From Ensifer adhaerens (lineage in GTDB: Bacteria; Pseudomonadota; Alphaproteobacteria; Rhizobiales; Rhizobiaceae): 64,000 nucleotides of DNA. Shown here one piece after another: positions 27,273 to 39,097 of this stretch. Below the pieces are notes generated by a model. The model made no database searches. It was not told where the DNA came from and saw nothing but the letters and a program-made list of their open reading frames with translations. The translations under genes were made by a program, and so were the position numbers. The stretch is from NCBI RefSeq assembly GCF_002940685.1, contig NZ_PNFP01000019.1:1-64000 (forward strand), written 5' to 3'. Each line of letters opens with the position of its first letter. The stretch's first letter is position 1.

Positions 27273-27872
27273 ATGACAGGAAGCAACCGGCGGGGGCGAC
27301 CCGCGACGCTGACGCTTGAACGCCTTGCCGACGCGGGCATCAGAATAGGTCTTCCGAACATTACGATGGTTGCAATCGCAGCGGAGCTCGGCGTCAGCCA
27401 GGTGGCGCTCTACAAACATGTCAGCGGGCTCGATGCGCTGAAGACGCTGGTTGCCGAGGAGATTTTTCTGCGCTGGTTGCTGCCGATACCGCCTCGCGGC
27501 GACCGCGCCGATCTCAAAGCCTATCTCACGCCATTCAGCCTATCGATGTGGAACCTCGTCGAGGCACATGCGGGCATCGCTCCCTACATGCTTCGAAGGG
27601 ACATGATCACCGAAAAAATGATGGCCAAGATCGCCGCGCATCAGCGTCTGGTCGCAGACGCTTTCGACCTCACCATGCGACAATCGATCTGGCTGCTGTT
27701 TACGGTTGCCTACCATTGCGTCGCGATCGCAGACACCGTCCTCCCGAAGTCAACTCTGGAAGCACCCGAAACAACGTCAGATGTGCCGAGCCACAGACCC
27801 ATAGATGCAGACCATGTCCAGGGAGTCGACGCACTGATCGTCGGCGCTCTGGCCCTTCTCGACACCATTTGA
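27273..27872 (+). CDS. TetR-family regulator of the siderophore locus
   Basis: A 199-residue protein. HTH at about residues 8-55: GRPATLTLERLADAGIRIG then MVAIAAELGVSQVALYKHVSGLD, the TetR DNA-binding pattern with the YKHV recognition end. The rest is helical and resembles the TetR_C ligand domain. Start ATG 27273 has GGAAG seven bases in front; GTG 27267 is also in frame. Divergent from the receptor, it likely binds the palindrome at 27096-27122. Confidence 0.85.
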   Translation: MTGSNRRGRPATLTLERLADAGIRIGLPNITMVAIAAELGVSQVALYKHVSGLDALKTLVAEEIFLRWLLPIPPRGDRADLKAYLTPFSLSMWNLVEAHAGIAPYMLRRDMITEKMMAKIAAHQRLVADAFDLTMRQSIWLLFTVAYHCVAIADTVLPKSTLEAPETTSDVPSHRPIDADHVQGVDALIVGALALLDTI

Positions 27873-27878
27873 GGGGAG

Positions 27879-28105
27879 TGGCGCACCTTTGGCTCGCATT
27901 TCGGAATTGCCGACAAAAGATCTGCAGAACTAGCGGCAGGAGCGGAGCAGGAAAGCGACGAACTCTACTTCCTTGGGGGGTCCGGCGCGACCGTGAAAGT
28001 GCGTGATGGACTGATGGACATCAAGGTCTCAGGGAAGTGAACGCGGAAGGCCTGGAGCGCTGGGAACCGGTCATGAAGCAGCCGTTCCCCTTGGCCGGTG
28101 ACTGC
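27879..28105 (+). pseudogene. Remnant of an unrecognised rhizobial gene, frameshifted
   Basis: A coherent frame from TGG 27879 reads WRTFGSHFGIADKRS, then ESDELYFLGGSGATVKVRDG and LMDIKV, then stops at TGA 28038-28040. Shifting frame at about 28029, the sequence continues REVNAEGLERWEPVMKQPFP. Both parts read as one protein of a kind I recall next to phosphate or adenylate-cyclase-like genes in rhizobia but cannot name. It has neither a start nor an end in place: a relic. Confidence 0.5.
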
Positions 28106-28125
28106 GGATGGTGGCACCCGCAGTC
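28100..28125. terminator. Hairpin 3' of kynureninase
   Basis: GACTGCGG (28100-28107) and CCGCAGTC (28118-28125) are exact inverted repeats with a 10-base loop, 14 bp beyond the kynureninase stop. There is no U-tract, so it may stabilise the 3' end rather than terminate. Confidence 0.4.
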
Positions 28126-28138
28126 TATGAGATCGAGA

Positions 28139-29386
28139 TCAGGTCACAGCCGCGCGGACCGCAAAGCGTGCGTCCTGCCATGCGCCGGTGTTGAGGATCT
28201 CTTCGAGGATTTCGACCGCGCGCCACACGTCGGCATAGCCAACGTAAAGCGGCGTGAAGCCGAAGCGCATCGTCGTCGGGGCGCGGAAATCGCCTATGAC
28301 GCCACGGGCAATCAGTGCCTGCATGATTTCGTAGGCGTGCGGATGGCTGAACGACACCTGGCTTCCGCGCTTCGTGCCGTCGCGCGGGCTTTCGAGCGCC
28401 AGCCCATAGGCTCCGCATTTCGCCTCGACGAGCGTGATGAAGAGGTCCGTGAGCCGGATGCTCTTTTCGCGCAGCGCCTTCATGTCAACCTCGTCCCAGA
28501 CGTCGAGCGCGCCCTTCAGCGCCCGCAGCGACAGGATCGGCTGCGTGCCGCAGAGGAAGCGGCGGATGCCCTCGCCGGCAGCATAGTGCTTTTCGAAGGC
28601 GAAGGGGCGCGCGTGCCCCCACCAGCCGGTGAGCGGCTGGCGGATATTGCCGTGGTGACGGGTCGCGGCATAGATGAAGGCGGGGGCTCCGGGCCCGCCG
28701 TTCAGGTACTTGTAGGTGCAGCCGACGGCGAAATCGACATTGGCGCCGTCGAGATCGACGGGCAGTGCGCCGGCCGTGTGGCAAAGGTCCCAGATGATGA
28801 GCGCGCCGTGTGCGTGCGCCTTGCGGGTCAGTGCCGCCATGTCGCGCAACTCGCCGGACTTGTAGTTGACGTGGTTGACGAGAACCACCGCGACGTTGCC
28901 GTCGATCAGGTCCTCGATGTCAGGGGCATCGACGCCTTCAAGGCGCAGCGAAGCGCCGGGACGCGTCGAGACCACGCCTTCGGCCATGTAGAGATCGGTT
29001 GGGAAGCTGCCGCCTTCGCTGACGATCACCGAACGGTCGGGGCGAAGCGCCATCGCCGCATGGAGCGCCTTGTAGATATTGATCGACGTGGTATCGCAGA
29101 CGACCGTCTGGCCGGCGGCCGCCCCGATCAGCCGCCCGACGCGGTCGCCAAGCGCAAGCGGCATCTCGAACCAGCCGGCGGTGTTCCAGCTGCGGATGAG
29201 ATCCTGGCCCCACTCTTCCGTCGCGGCCTTGCGCAGTTCGTCGAAGGCAACGGTCGAAGCGACGCCGAGTGAGTTGCCGTCGAGATAGATGAGGCCTTCC
29301 GGCAGGATGAAACGCTCGCGCATCGGGCCGAGCACGTCGGCCGCATCCATGGCCTTGATCGCAGCAAAATCGGGAACAGCATTCAT
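28139..29386 (-). CDS. kynU: Kynureninase
   Basis: A 415-residue PLP fold-type I enzyme that cleaves L-kynurenine to anthranilate and alanine. Signatures: IYLDGNSLGVAS near the N terminus, SWNTAGWFEMPLALG, DTTSINIYKALHAA, DLCHTAGALPVDLD and the PLP Lys in CTYKYLNGGPGAPAF. Length and motifs are normal. It ends a four-gene minus-strand set with an ABC importer (gap of 15 bp from the permease), so kynurenine or a related tryptophan catabolite is a natural import substrate. Anthranilate would feed the CoA pathway encoded divergently. Confidence 0.95.
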   Translation of the reverse strand: MNAVPDFAAIKAMDAADVLGPMRERFILPEGLIYLDGNSLGVASTVAFDELRKAATEEWGQDLIRSWNTAGWFEMPLALGDRVGRLIGAAAGQTVVCDTTSINIYKALHAAMALRPDRSVIVSEGGSFPTDLYMAEGVVSTRPGASLRLEGVDAPDIEDLIDGNVAVVLVNHVNYKSGELRDMAALTRKAHAHGALIIWDLCHTAGALPVDLDGANVDFAVGCTYKYLNGGPGAPAFIYAATRHHGNIRQPLTGWWGHARPFAFEKHYAAGEGIRRFLCGTQPILSLRALKGALDVWDEVDMKALREKSIRLTDLFITLVEAKCGAYGLALESPRDGTKRGSQVSFSHPHAYEIMQALIARGVIGDFRAPTTMRFGFTPLYVGYADVWRAVEILEEILNTGAWQDARFAVRAAVT

Positions 29387-29401
29387 GAAGGTGGTCCTTG
29401 T

Positions 29402-30325
29402 CTATTCGCGAACGGTTTCGCGGGCAGGCGCCGGCCCGCGGCTTCGCTTGAGGCTCGGAAGCGCCAGCATGGCGAGAACGAAGAGGCCGGTCGCCAGTTT
29501 CAGATCCGGCGGCGGCATGCCGGCGGCCAGGCAGAAGGAAACGAGCTGGTAGTAGACGATCGCGCCGACAAAGGGGGCGGCGAGCTGGCGCAGCACGCTC
29601 TGCTTGCCGACGATCGCTTCGCCGATCATCAGCGCCGCAAGGCCGTTGATGAGGATGCCGAGGCCCATGTTGACGTCGGCAAAGCCCTGCGACTGCACCA
29701 TCAGCGCGCCGCCTGCGGCCGAAAACGCACCGGCAAGCCCGACACCGCCGATCGTTGCCAACCAGACATTGATGCCTTGGGCTTCGGCCATGTCGGGGTT
29801 GGCGCCGACCGCGCGGACCGCGGTGCCCTTCTCGGTCCGGAAGAAATGATAGAGCAGGAAGAAGACGACAAGCGCGATCAGCCCGGCGACAACGATCTTG
29901 CTTGCCGGGAAGCCCGGCTGAAGACCGGGCGCCCAATCGAACACCGTCGGCGCACCGAAGACCGAGAGGTTCGAGCGCCCCATGATCCTGAGGTTGATCG
30001 AATAGAGCATCGTCATCATCAGGATGCCGGCAAGCAGCGTGTGGATCCGGAACCGCAGATGGATGAAGGCCGTGCAGCAACCGGCGACGAAGCCCGCCAG
30101 GAGCGCGATGGCGATTGCAGCGAGTGGTGACATACCGGCCGCCATCAGGACGCCGCAGACGCAGCCGCCGAGCGGGAACGCGCCTTCGCTGGTCAGATCC
30201 GGAAAGCTCAGCATACGGAACGGGATCATGATCCCGAGCACGACGAAGGCGAGGATCAGGCTCTGCGCGAGCGTGACGGGAACGAGCGAGACGAAGCTCG
30301 CGAAGGTGTTTTGAAGGATATCCAT
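29402..30325 (-). CDS. ABC importer permease (TrpY-like family)
   Basis: A 307-residue permease with about nine helices of the branched-chain-type (BPD_transp_2) fold: FPDLTSEGAFPLGG, RIHTLLAGILMMTMLYSIN, AVRAVGANPDMAEAQGIN. This fits permeases paired with PF04392 binding proteins (the TrpXYZ tryptophan importer of streptococci is a characterised relative). Substrate here is inferred from kynU next door. Confidence 0.87.
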   Translation of the reverse strand: MDILQNTFASFVSLVPVTLAQSLILAFVVLGIMIPFRMLSFPDLTSEGAFPLGGCVCGVLMAAGMSPLAAIAIALLAGFVAGCCTAFIHLRFRIHTLLAGILMMTMLYSINLRIMGRSNLSVFGAPTVFDWAPGLQPGFPASKIVVAGLIALVVFFLLYHFFRTEKGTAVRAVGANPDMAEAQGINVWLATIGGVGLAGAFSAAGGALMVQSQGFADVNMGLGILINGLAALMIGEAIVGKQSVLRQLAAPFVGAIVYYQLVSFCLAAGMPPPDLKLATGLFVLAMLALPSLKRSRGPAPARETVRE

Positions 30326-30330
30326 GATCG

Positions 30331-31110
30331 TCAGCTCGCCAGGAACATGCGGTCGGTTTTGACGGAGAAATGGCCGATCAGATCCGGCACTGTCGTTTGC
30401 ACCTTGTCCTTGCCGTCGATCTCAAGGCGCACGCGCCCGGCGTCGAGCATGATGACCTTGTGGCCGAAATCGACCGCGTGCTGCATGTTGTGGGTCACCA
30501 TCAGCGTCGTCAGCTTCAGCGCTTCGACCGCGCGGATCGTCGCCTGCATGACGATGTCGGCGGTGCGCGGATCAAGGGCTGCGGTATGTTCGTCGAGCAG
30601 CAGCAGCTCCGGCTGGCCGCCGACCGCCATGATCAACGACAGCGACTGCCGCTGTCCGCCGGAAAGCAGTTCCACCCGCGTGTCCAGGCGATTTTCGAGA
30701 CCAAGCCCCAGCAGCGACAGCCGCTCCTTGTAGGTGGAAAGCCGTGTCGCATTCAGCCCGCGCCGCAGCGTGCGCTTGTTGCTGCGCAGTTCCGCAAGCA
30801 GCATGTTTTCGGCGACCGTCATCGAGGCGGCGGTGCCGCGCATCGGGTCCTGGAAGACGCGCGCAAGCCGCATCGCACGCTTGTGCACGGGTGTTGCCGT
30901 CACATCGTCACCGTTGATGACGATCTGGCCGCTGTCGAGCACGAGGGCACCGGAGATGGCGTTGAGCATGCTGCTCTTGCCGGCGCCGTTCGAGCCGATG
31001 ACGACACCGAATTCGCCCGTCGCAAGACTGAGGTTGAGGCCGTCGAGCGCGACCTTTTCGTCCGCCTGCCCCTTGTAGAAGACCTTGCGGGCCGATCTGA
31101 TTTCCAGCAT
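30331..31110 (-). CDS. ABC importer ATP-binding protein (TrpZ-like)
   Basis: A 259-residue ATPase: Walker A GSNGAGKSS, signature ELLSGGQRQSLSLIMA, Walker B LLLLDEHTAALD and switch His in LMVTHNMQHAVDFG. The combination with a single permease and an ABC_sub_bind protein is the TrpXYZ-type layout. It precedes the permease by 5 bp. Confidence 0.9.
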   Translation of the reverse strand: MLEIRSARKVFYKGQADEKVALDGLNLSLATGEFGVVIGSNGAGKSSMLNAISGALVLDSGQIVINGDDVTATPVHKRAMRLARVFQDPMRGTAASMTVAENMLLAELRSNKRTLRRGLNATRLSTYKERLSLLGLGLENRLDTRVELLSGGQRQSLSLIMAVGGQPELLLLDEHTAALDPRTADIVMQATIRAVEALKLTTLMVTHNMQHAVDFGHKVIMLDAGRVRLEIDGKDKVQTTVPDLIGHFSVKTDRMFLAS

Positions 31111-31174
31111 TGGCTCCCCCTAATCCTGGAGTGACGGCGCCCGTGGCGCCGTCACCGTTGAGACCAACTGAAAA

Positions 31175-32158
31175 TCAGTCGACGACGCAGTTGCACTCGG
31201 TCGCAAGCGCTGCCGGCACCTCAATGCCGAAGGCGGCCGTTGCCTTCTTCGAGATCAGCGGTGCGTGATCCTCGTAGGCCGGGCGCGACGGCGCGATCGT
31301 CTTCGGGTCCGTGCCCTTGAGGATCTGGGCGGCGATCTTGCCGGCATTGACGCCGACCTGCTCGTAGTTGACGGCAAAGCTTGCCGGCACGACGCCATCA
31401 CGCACGGCACCGTCGTCGGAGTTGACGATCGGGATCTGCGCCTGGCGTGCTGCCGCCGAAACGGCACCGATGGCCGGCTGCAAGAGGTTGGACGCGGGCG
31501 TATAGATCACGTCGGCCTTGCCGGCGAAGGAGGCGATGCGCTGTTGGATGTCGTTGACATTGTCGACGCCGACTTCGACGACCTCGAAGCCTGCGTCAGG
31601 CGCTGCTTCCTTGATCTTGTCGAGCAGGGCCTGGTCGTTCGCCTCACCCGGATTATAGGGCACGCCAAAGCGCTTGGCGTTCGGCAGCAGCTTGTGTGTG
31701 AAGGCCATGACGGCGGCCACGTCCTGAAGGTCCGTTGCACCGGTCATGCCCTCGTCACCCGCCTCCCAGGACGGAACGAGCTTTGCAGCAACCGGATCGG
31801 TAACGGCAGAGAAGACGACCGGGATACCGGAGCCGGCGAGCGCCTTCTTGGCGATCTGCGAGACGGGCGTGGTGATCGTATAGACCAGCTTCGGCTGTTC
31901 GGCCTGCAGCTTGGCGATCATCTGCGGCACCAGAGAAGCGTCAAAGTTGGTGTGGCTCTCGGTGTAGACCACATCCTTGCCTTCGACGAAGCCATTTTCG
32001 GCGAGTGCCTTCTTGAAGCCGGCGATCGACGCGCTCAGCTGCGGATGTTCGCCGAAATTGGCGATGCCGATGCGGATCGGATCGGCGGCAGCAGTTCCCA
32101 GTCCCCATGCCATTGCGCCGGCGACAACCAATCCCGAAAGCCAGGTGCTCTTGCTCAT
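31175..32158 (-). CDS. ABC importer substrate-binding protein (PF04392, TrpX-like)
   Basis: A 327-residue periplasmic protein with signal peptide MSKSTWLSGLVVAGAMAWGL ending AAA-D. Family marks: IRIGIANFGEHPQLSASIAG, KLVYTITTPVSQIAKKAL, GVPYNPGEAND and IPIVNSDDGAVRDG. Relatives bind aromatic amino acids. ATG 32158 has GGGAGGGA in front. Preceding in-frame codons lie in the promoter region and are rejected. First gene of the kynU operon, divergent from gntR. Confidence 0.9.
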   Translation of the reverse strand: MSKSTWLSGLVVAGAMAWGLGTAAADPIRIGIANFGEHPQLSASIAGFKKALAENGFVEGKDVVYTESHTNFDASLVPQMIAKLQAEQPKLVYTITTPVSQIAKKALAGSGIPVVFSAVTDPVAAKLVPSWEAGDEGMTGATDLQDVAAVMAFTHKLLPNAKRFGVPYNPGEANDQALLDKIKEAAPDAGFEVVEVGVDNVNDIQQRIASFAGKADVIYTPASNLLQPAIGAVSAAARQAQIPIVNSDDGAVRDGVVPASFAVNYEQVGVNAGKIAAQILKGTDPKTIAPSRPAYEDHAPLISKKATAAFGIEVPAALATECNCVVD

Positions 32159-32241
32159 ACATCCCTCCCAGAATTTGACGAGCGTTACCGCCCTCCTCGG
32201 CGGCGTGCGGGGATGATGGCGAGGGTCGGAGTTCTTGTCAA

Positions 32242-32288
32242 ACAAATATATATATTTTCATCTTTGGTGCGGAACTATATATATTTGT
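32242..32288. promoter_or_regulatory. Long AT-rich inverted repeat in the kynU-operon/gntR intergenic region
   Basis: ACAAATATATATA (32242-32254) and TATATATATTTGT (32276-32288) are exact 13-bp inverted repeats with a 21-base spacer, in the only AT-rich stretch of a GC-rich island. A shared regulator site for the divergent promoters is likely; it ends 31 bp before the GntR start. Confidence 0.68.
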
Positions 32289-32319
32289 GTCGATCCGATG
32301 CGGGCGTTAAGGGAACTTG

Positions 32320-33093
32320 ATGCAGGACAACGAGCAGTCGACCAAAACAGAATCGGCCTACAGGCTCTTGCGGCGCGATATCCTCGCGACGCGACTGAAA
32401 CCCGGCGCGCCGATGAAGCTGAGTACGCTGCGCGAAAGCTACGGCATCGGCTGGACGCCGCTGCGCGAAGCGCTGTCGCGACTGGAAGCAGAGGGTCTCG
32501 TCACGGCGATCAGCAATCGCGGCTTTGCCGTCGCGCCGGTCTCGCGCGAGGAACTGGACGATCTCACCCGTGCGCGCCTTGCGGTGGAAATGCCCCTCCT
32601 GATCGAGTCGATCGAAAACGGCGACAGCGCCTGGGAATCCGCCGTCGTCACCGCGCACTACCGCCTGTCGCGCTGCAGGGTCTCCGTCGAGCATTTCTCC
32701 GAAAGCGAGGTAGACGAATGGGATGAAAAGCACGCGGCTTTTCATGCGGCGCTGATCAGCGCGGCCCGGTCCAATTGGCTGTTGCGCTTCCAGGCGACGA
32801 TCTCCGACCAGCTCCGCCGCCACCATCGTTTTTTAAGCCTCGCCCCGGCGATGCGGGCTGCTGCCGGCATGAGCGCCGGCTACGAAGAGGCGGTTGCGGC
32901 CCTTGAGGACGCGATGGCGATCGAGCACCATACCGAGCTGATGGAGGCAGCACTTGATCGCGACATCGAGCGCGCCCGCACCCTGATGGCCGAGCACATC
33001 GGCTTTACCGTCAATGTCTATGTCCAATCTGAAGACGGCGGTCGCGCGTCGCCGTCGCACGGTCAGTCGGTGCCCGGCCTTGCGTCCAAATGA
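32320..33093 (+). CDS. GntR-family (FCD) regulator of the kynurenine operon
   Basis: A 257-residue GntR/FadR-type regulator. Winged helix about residues 8-75 (SAYRLLRRDILATRLKPG, then LRESYGIGWTPLREALSRLE), followed by a helical FCD domain with metal-binding candidates (EWDEKHAAFHAALI, HHTELMEAAL, MAEHIGF). ATG 32320 follows AAGGGAACTT; TTG 32317 also possible. It probably binds the inverted repeat and senses kynurenine or anthranilate (inference). Confidence 0.87.
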   Translation: MQDNEQSTKTESAYRLLRRDILATRLKPGAPMKLSTLRESYGIGWTPLREALSRLEAEGLVTAISNRGFAVAPVSREELDDLTRARLAVEMPLLIESIENGDSAWESAVVTAHYRLSRCRVSVEHFSESEVDEWDEKHAAFHAALISAARSNWLLRFQATISDQLRRHHRFLSLAPAMRAAAGMSAGYEEAVAALEDAMAIEHHTELMEAALDRDIERARTLMAEHIGFTVNVYVQSEDGGRASPSHGQSVPGLASK

Positions 33094-33194
33094 CGGCCCG
33101 TGACAACCTGTCCAAGACCTGCGAACCTCTTTAGAAGCAATATTACGAGAGAGCCCGCTGATTTGCGGCCAAGGGTTGGAAGCGGACATTGAGC

Positions 33195-33719
33195 ATGATG
33201 GGTGAAGACAAGTTCGACACCTCGCCGGAGTGGGTGGATGGCGAGACCAAGGCGCTCGAGGCGCCGGGTGATCACCGCGCCGAGCTCAGGCTATGGCTGC
33301 GTCTCTTGACCTGCTCGACGCTGGTCGAAAGCGAAATCCGCCGGCGGCTGCGGGAGGATTTCGACTCGACCCTGCCGCGCTTCGACCTGATGGCCCAATT
33401 GGAGCGCGCACCCGACGGCATGGTGCTCGGCGAGGTCTCCAAGCGCATGATGGTCTCGCCCGGCAACATCACGGTGCTGGTGGAACGGCTGACGGAGAGC
33501 GGCCATCTCAGCCGCACGACGCTGCCGACCGATCGGCGCGTGCAGATCATCGCGCTCACCCCCTTCGGTCGCGCCGAGTTCGAGAAAATGGCCGCAAGGC
33601 ATGCCGACTGGATCTCCGACCTGTTCGCCGGCCTTTCGGCAAAGGAGGGCGTCGTGCTGATGGACGAACTTGCCAAACTCAAGCGCTCCGTCATCGCTTC
33701 GCTCGCCCGCAACGCCTAA
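33195..33719 (+). CDS. MarR-family regulator
   Basis: A 174-residue MarR protein; winged helix with LMAQLERAPDGMVLGEVSK then PGNITVLVERLTESGHLSRT and the wing DRRVQIIALTPFGRAEF. MarR regulators next to aromatic-CoA genes often sense the CoA thioester (BadR, HcaR, CouR/FerR; family knowledge). ATG 33195 or 33198; GGAAGCGGA lies in front. It sits 222 bp upstream of the monooxygenase/reductase gene and ends in a hairpin terminator. Confidence 0.88.
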   Translation: MMGEDKFDTSPEWVDGETKALEAPGDHRAELRLWLRLLTCSTLVESEIRRRLREDFDSTLPRFDLMAQLERAPDGMVLGEVSKRMMVSPGNITVLVERLTESGHLSRTTLPTDRRVQIIALTPFGRAEFEKMAARHADWISDLFAGLSAKEGVVLMDELAKLKRSVIASLARNA

Positions 33720-33738
33720 ACCGCCAGGACGGTTTTTT
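33718..33738 (+). terminator. Rho-independent terminator after marR gene
   Basis: AAACCG (33718-33723), loop CCAGGA, CGGTTT (33730-33735) and a run of six T. The stem is short (6 bp) but is followed directly by the T-run, right at the marR stop. Confidence 0.6.
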
Positions 33739-33941
33739 CCTCGCTTTTCGCCGGGACGCCCGGGGAGCTGCCCCGTTTCGCGTGCCGCCTTCGTGCGCGC
33801 GTTCCAGCGGCACTTCCGCCAAAACAATTTTAAGCTTGAAATTTCTCGGAAACGAGTCCACCCTGCGTTCAGCAGTTCGGAATGCCGGCCAATGGCATCA
33901 GGACGGCGACACACGCAGCCGGAGCTCGGGAGGAGAACCAT

Positions 33942-36259
<2,318 letters not shown>

Positions 36260-36263
<4 letters not shown>

Positions 36264-37036
36264 GCAAGAGACACGCCCTCATCACAGGTGCGGGAAGCGG
36301 TATAGGCAGGGCAATCGCCCTGGCGCTCGCTGCCGAAGGCCATATCGTCAGCCTCGCCGGGCGGCGCGCGGCACCGCTCGAAGCCGCGCGCGACGAAATC
36401 GTTGCGGCCGGCGGACAAGCCCTTGTGCGTGACGCCTTCGACGTGACGAACCCGGAGGCGGTTGAGCGAGGTGTTTCCGCCGCGATCGCGGAAGCCGGAG
36501 ACATCGCCGTTCTCGTCAACTGCGCCGGTGAAGCGCCTTCGGCACCGTTCGAAAAGACCGACTTTGCGCTCTGGCAGCGGGTGCTCTCCATCAATCTGAC
36601 CGGCGTCTATCTGGTGACGCAGGCAGCCCTTGCCTCGGTGCGCCGCGCCGGCAACGGCCGCATCGTCAATGTCGCCAGCACCGCGGGTCTCACCGGTTAC
36701 GCCTATGTTTCCGCCTATTGCGCATCGAAGCACGGCGTCGTCGGCCTGACGCGAGGGCTGGCGCTCGAACTTGCCCGCACCGACGTCACCGTCAACGCGG
36801 TCTGCCCGGGCTTCACCGACACGCCGCTGATCGACGGCGCGCTCGATACGATCAGCGAAAAGACCGGCCGCTCGCGCGAGGACGCGCGCGCCAGCCTTGC
36901 GAAATCCAATCCGCAAGGGCGCCTCGTGACGCCCGACGAGGTGGCCCACACGGTCTCCTGGCTGGTGTCGGAAAGAGCAACGGCAATCACCGGTCAGGCG
37001 ATCGCGGTCGCCGGTGGCGAAGTTCTCGGAGGTTAG
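36260..37036 (+). CDS. Short-chain dehydrogenase/reductase
   Basis: A 258-residue SDR of the FabG/3-hydroxyacyl-CoA dehydrogenase type: [12 protein letters not shown] (TGxxxGIG), LVNCAGEA (NNAG variant with Cys), catalytic Ser in [12 protein letters not shown], Tyr and Lys in AYCASKHGV (YxxxK written Y-CAS-K), and PGFTDTPL. It overlaps the monooxygenase/reductase gene by ATGA. Expected to oxidise or reduce an alicyclic or acyclic hydroxy-CoA intermediate of the pathway. Confidence 0.9.
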
Positions 37037-37038
37037 AG

Positions 37039-37881
37039 ATGACAAACCCGATGCAGGCCAAGAAGCGCCCCTTCAAGGACCACAAGGCCAAGCACTTCCT
37101 GTTCGAAACGGATGCCGACGGGCGGGTCGCAACGATCACGCTCAACCGCCCGGCAAAGAAGAACCCGCTGACCTTCGAGAGCTACGAGGAGCTTGCCGAT
37201 CTCTTCCGCTCGCTTGCCCGCGCCAGCGACGTGCGCGCCGTGGTTATGACCGGTGCCGGCGACAACTTCTCCTCCGGCGGCGACGTCTTCGAAATCATCG
37301 AACCGCTGACGCGCATGTCTATGCCCGATCTGCTCGATTTCACCCGCATGACCGGTGAACTGGTTCGCCAGATCCGTGCCTGCCCCCAGCCCGTCATCGC
37401 AGCCGTCGACGGCATCTGCGCCGGCGCCGGCGCCATCCTGGCGATGGCGTCGGATTTCCGCGTGGCGACCCCGGAAACGAAGACCGCGTTCCTCTTCACC
37501 CGCGTCGGGCTGGCGGGCGCCGACATGGGCGCCTGCGGCATTCTCCCGCGCATCATCGGCCACGGCCGTGCCGCCGAACTGCTTTTCACCGGCCGGGTGA
37601 TGACCGCGGCAGAGGGCCACGCCTGGGGCTTCTATAACGCCCTGCATGAGCGTGCGCCGCTGTTTACCGAAGCGCAGAAGTTCGCCCGCACCATCGCCGA
37701 TGGCCCCTGGTTCGCCCATGCGATGACGAAGAAGATGCTCGACCAGGAATGGGCAATGGGCATCGACCAGTTGATCGAAGCGGAAGCCCAGGCCCAGGCG
37801 ATCTGCATGGCGACCGGCGACTTCCGTCGCGCCTTCGAGGCCTTCGCCGCCAAGGCGAAGCCGGAATTCAAAGGGAACTGA
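37039..37881 (+). CDS. Enoyl-CoA hydratase/isomerase-family protein
   Basis: A 280-residue crotonase-fold protein: [40 protein letters not shown] (oxyanion GGDV) and [34 protein letters not shown]. Residues equivalent to the hydratase Glu pair are partly replaced (AGADMG), so hydratase, isomerase or ring-opening hydrolase activity are all possible. Start ATG 37039 has GGAGG 7 bases upstream; earlier in-frame codons run through the SDR gene and are rejected. Confidence 0.85.
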   Translation: MTNPMQAKKRPFKDHKAKHFLFETDADGRVATITLNRPAKKNPLTFESYEELADLFRSLARASDVRAVVMTGAGDNFSSGGDVFEIIEPLTRMSMPDLLDFTRMTGELVRQIRACPQPVIAAVDGICAGAGAILAMASDFRVATPETKTAFLFTRVGLAGADMGACGILPRIIGHGRAAELLFTGRVMTAAEGHAWGFYNALHERAPLFTEAQKFARTIADGPWFAHAMTKKMLDQEWAMGIDQLIEAEAQAQAICMATGDFRRAFEAFAAKAKPEFKGN

Positions 37882-37884
37882 GCG

Positions 37885-39081
37885 ATGAGTTCCCATGACG
37901 CGGCTCTCTGCCCACCCACCCGCGACCATCTCGACTGGCCGTTTTTCGACGGCAGCCACCGCCTACTCGCGACCGAGCTCGACGATTTCATTTCCAGCGG
38001 CGGGCTCGGGAACATCGATCACGGCGAGGTCGATGCCGCCTGCAAACATCTGGTCGCAACGCTCGGCACCGCAGGCGTACTTCGTCATTGCGTGCCGAAG
38101 GCGTTCGGCGGCGCAAGCGAGGAGATCGACAGCCGCGCGCTCTGCCTTATCCGCGAGACGCTTGCCTATGCGGACGGCCTTGCCGACTTCGCCTTCGCGA
38201 TGCAGGGGCTCGGCACCGGCGCAATCAGCCTGTCCGGTTCTGAGGCGCTGAAGCAGGCCATCCTGCCGAAGGTCGCCCGTGGCGAATGGATCTCCGCCTT
38301 TGCCCTTTCCGAACCCGAAGCCGGCTCTGATGTCGCGGCGATGGCCTGCGCCGCCCGGCGCGACGGCGATCACTTCGTGCTCGACGGCGAAAAGACCTGG
38401 ATTTCGAATGGCGGCATCGCAGATGTCTACACCGTGTTTGCCCGCACCGGCGAGGCGCCGGGCACGCGCGGCATTTCCGCCTTCGTCGTTTTTGCCGACA
38501 CGCCGGGGTTCACGATCGCCGAACGCATCGAGACGATCGCGCCGCATCCGCTTGCCCGACTTGCCTTCGACAACTGCCGCATCCCGGCGTCGCAGCTTTT
38601 GGGCAGCCCGGGTGAAGGCTTCAAGATCGCCATGCGCACGCTCGATATCTTCCGCCCCTCCGTCGCAGCCGCCGCGATCGGCTTTGCCCGGCGCGCGCTC
38701 GATGAGGCGGTCTCTCATGCAAAGAACCGCAGGATGTTCGGCGCGACCCTTGCCGACCTGCCGACGGCGCAAAGCACGCTCGGCGAGATGGCGACCGCGA
38801 TCGATGCCGCCGCCCTTCTGACCTGCCGTACCGCCTGGCAGCGCGACGTGCAGAAGCGGCCGACGACGCGGGAAGCGGCGATGGCGAAGATGACGGCGAC
38901 CGAGAATGCGCAATGGGTGATCGACCAGGCGCTGCAGCTCTTCGGCGGCCGCGGCGTGCGCGTCGGCGAAATCACCGAGCGGCTCTACCGCGAAATCCGG
39001 GCGCTCAGGATCTACGAGGGCGCGACCGAAGTACAAAAGCTCATCATCGGCCGCGAGCTGATGAAGGGCACGGGACGATAA
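37885..39081 (+). CDS. Acyl-CoA dehydrogenase
   Basis: A 398-residue flavoprotein of normal length: [18 protein letters not shown] (FAD loop), [32 protein letters not shown] and the catalytic Glu in [10 protein letters not shown]. It would introduce a double bond in an acyl- or alicyclic-CoA intermediate. Begins 3 bp after the hydratase gene. Confidence 0.9.
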   Translation: MSSHDAALCPPTRDHLDWPFFDGSHRLLATELDDFISSGGLGNIDHGEVDAACKHLVATLGTAGVLRHCVPKAFGGASEEIDSRALCLIRETLAYADGLADFAFAMQGLGTGAISLSGSEALKQAILPKVARGEWISAFALSEPEAGSDVAAMACAARRDGDHFVLDGEKTWISNGGIADVYTVFARTGEAPGTRGISAFVVFADTPGFTIAERIETIAPHPLARLAFDNCRIPASQLLGSPGEGFKIAMRTLDIFRPSVAAAAIGFARRALDEAVSHAKNRRMFGATLADLPTAQSTLGEMATAIDAAALLTCRTAWQRDVQKRPTTREAAMAKMTATENAQWVIDQALQLFGGRGVRVGEITERLYREIRALRIYEGATEVQKLIIGRELMKGTGR

Positions 39082-39097
39082 CGAGGGGATGTCGAAC

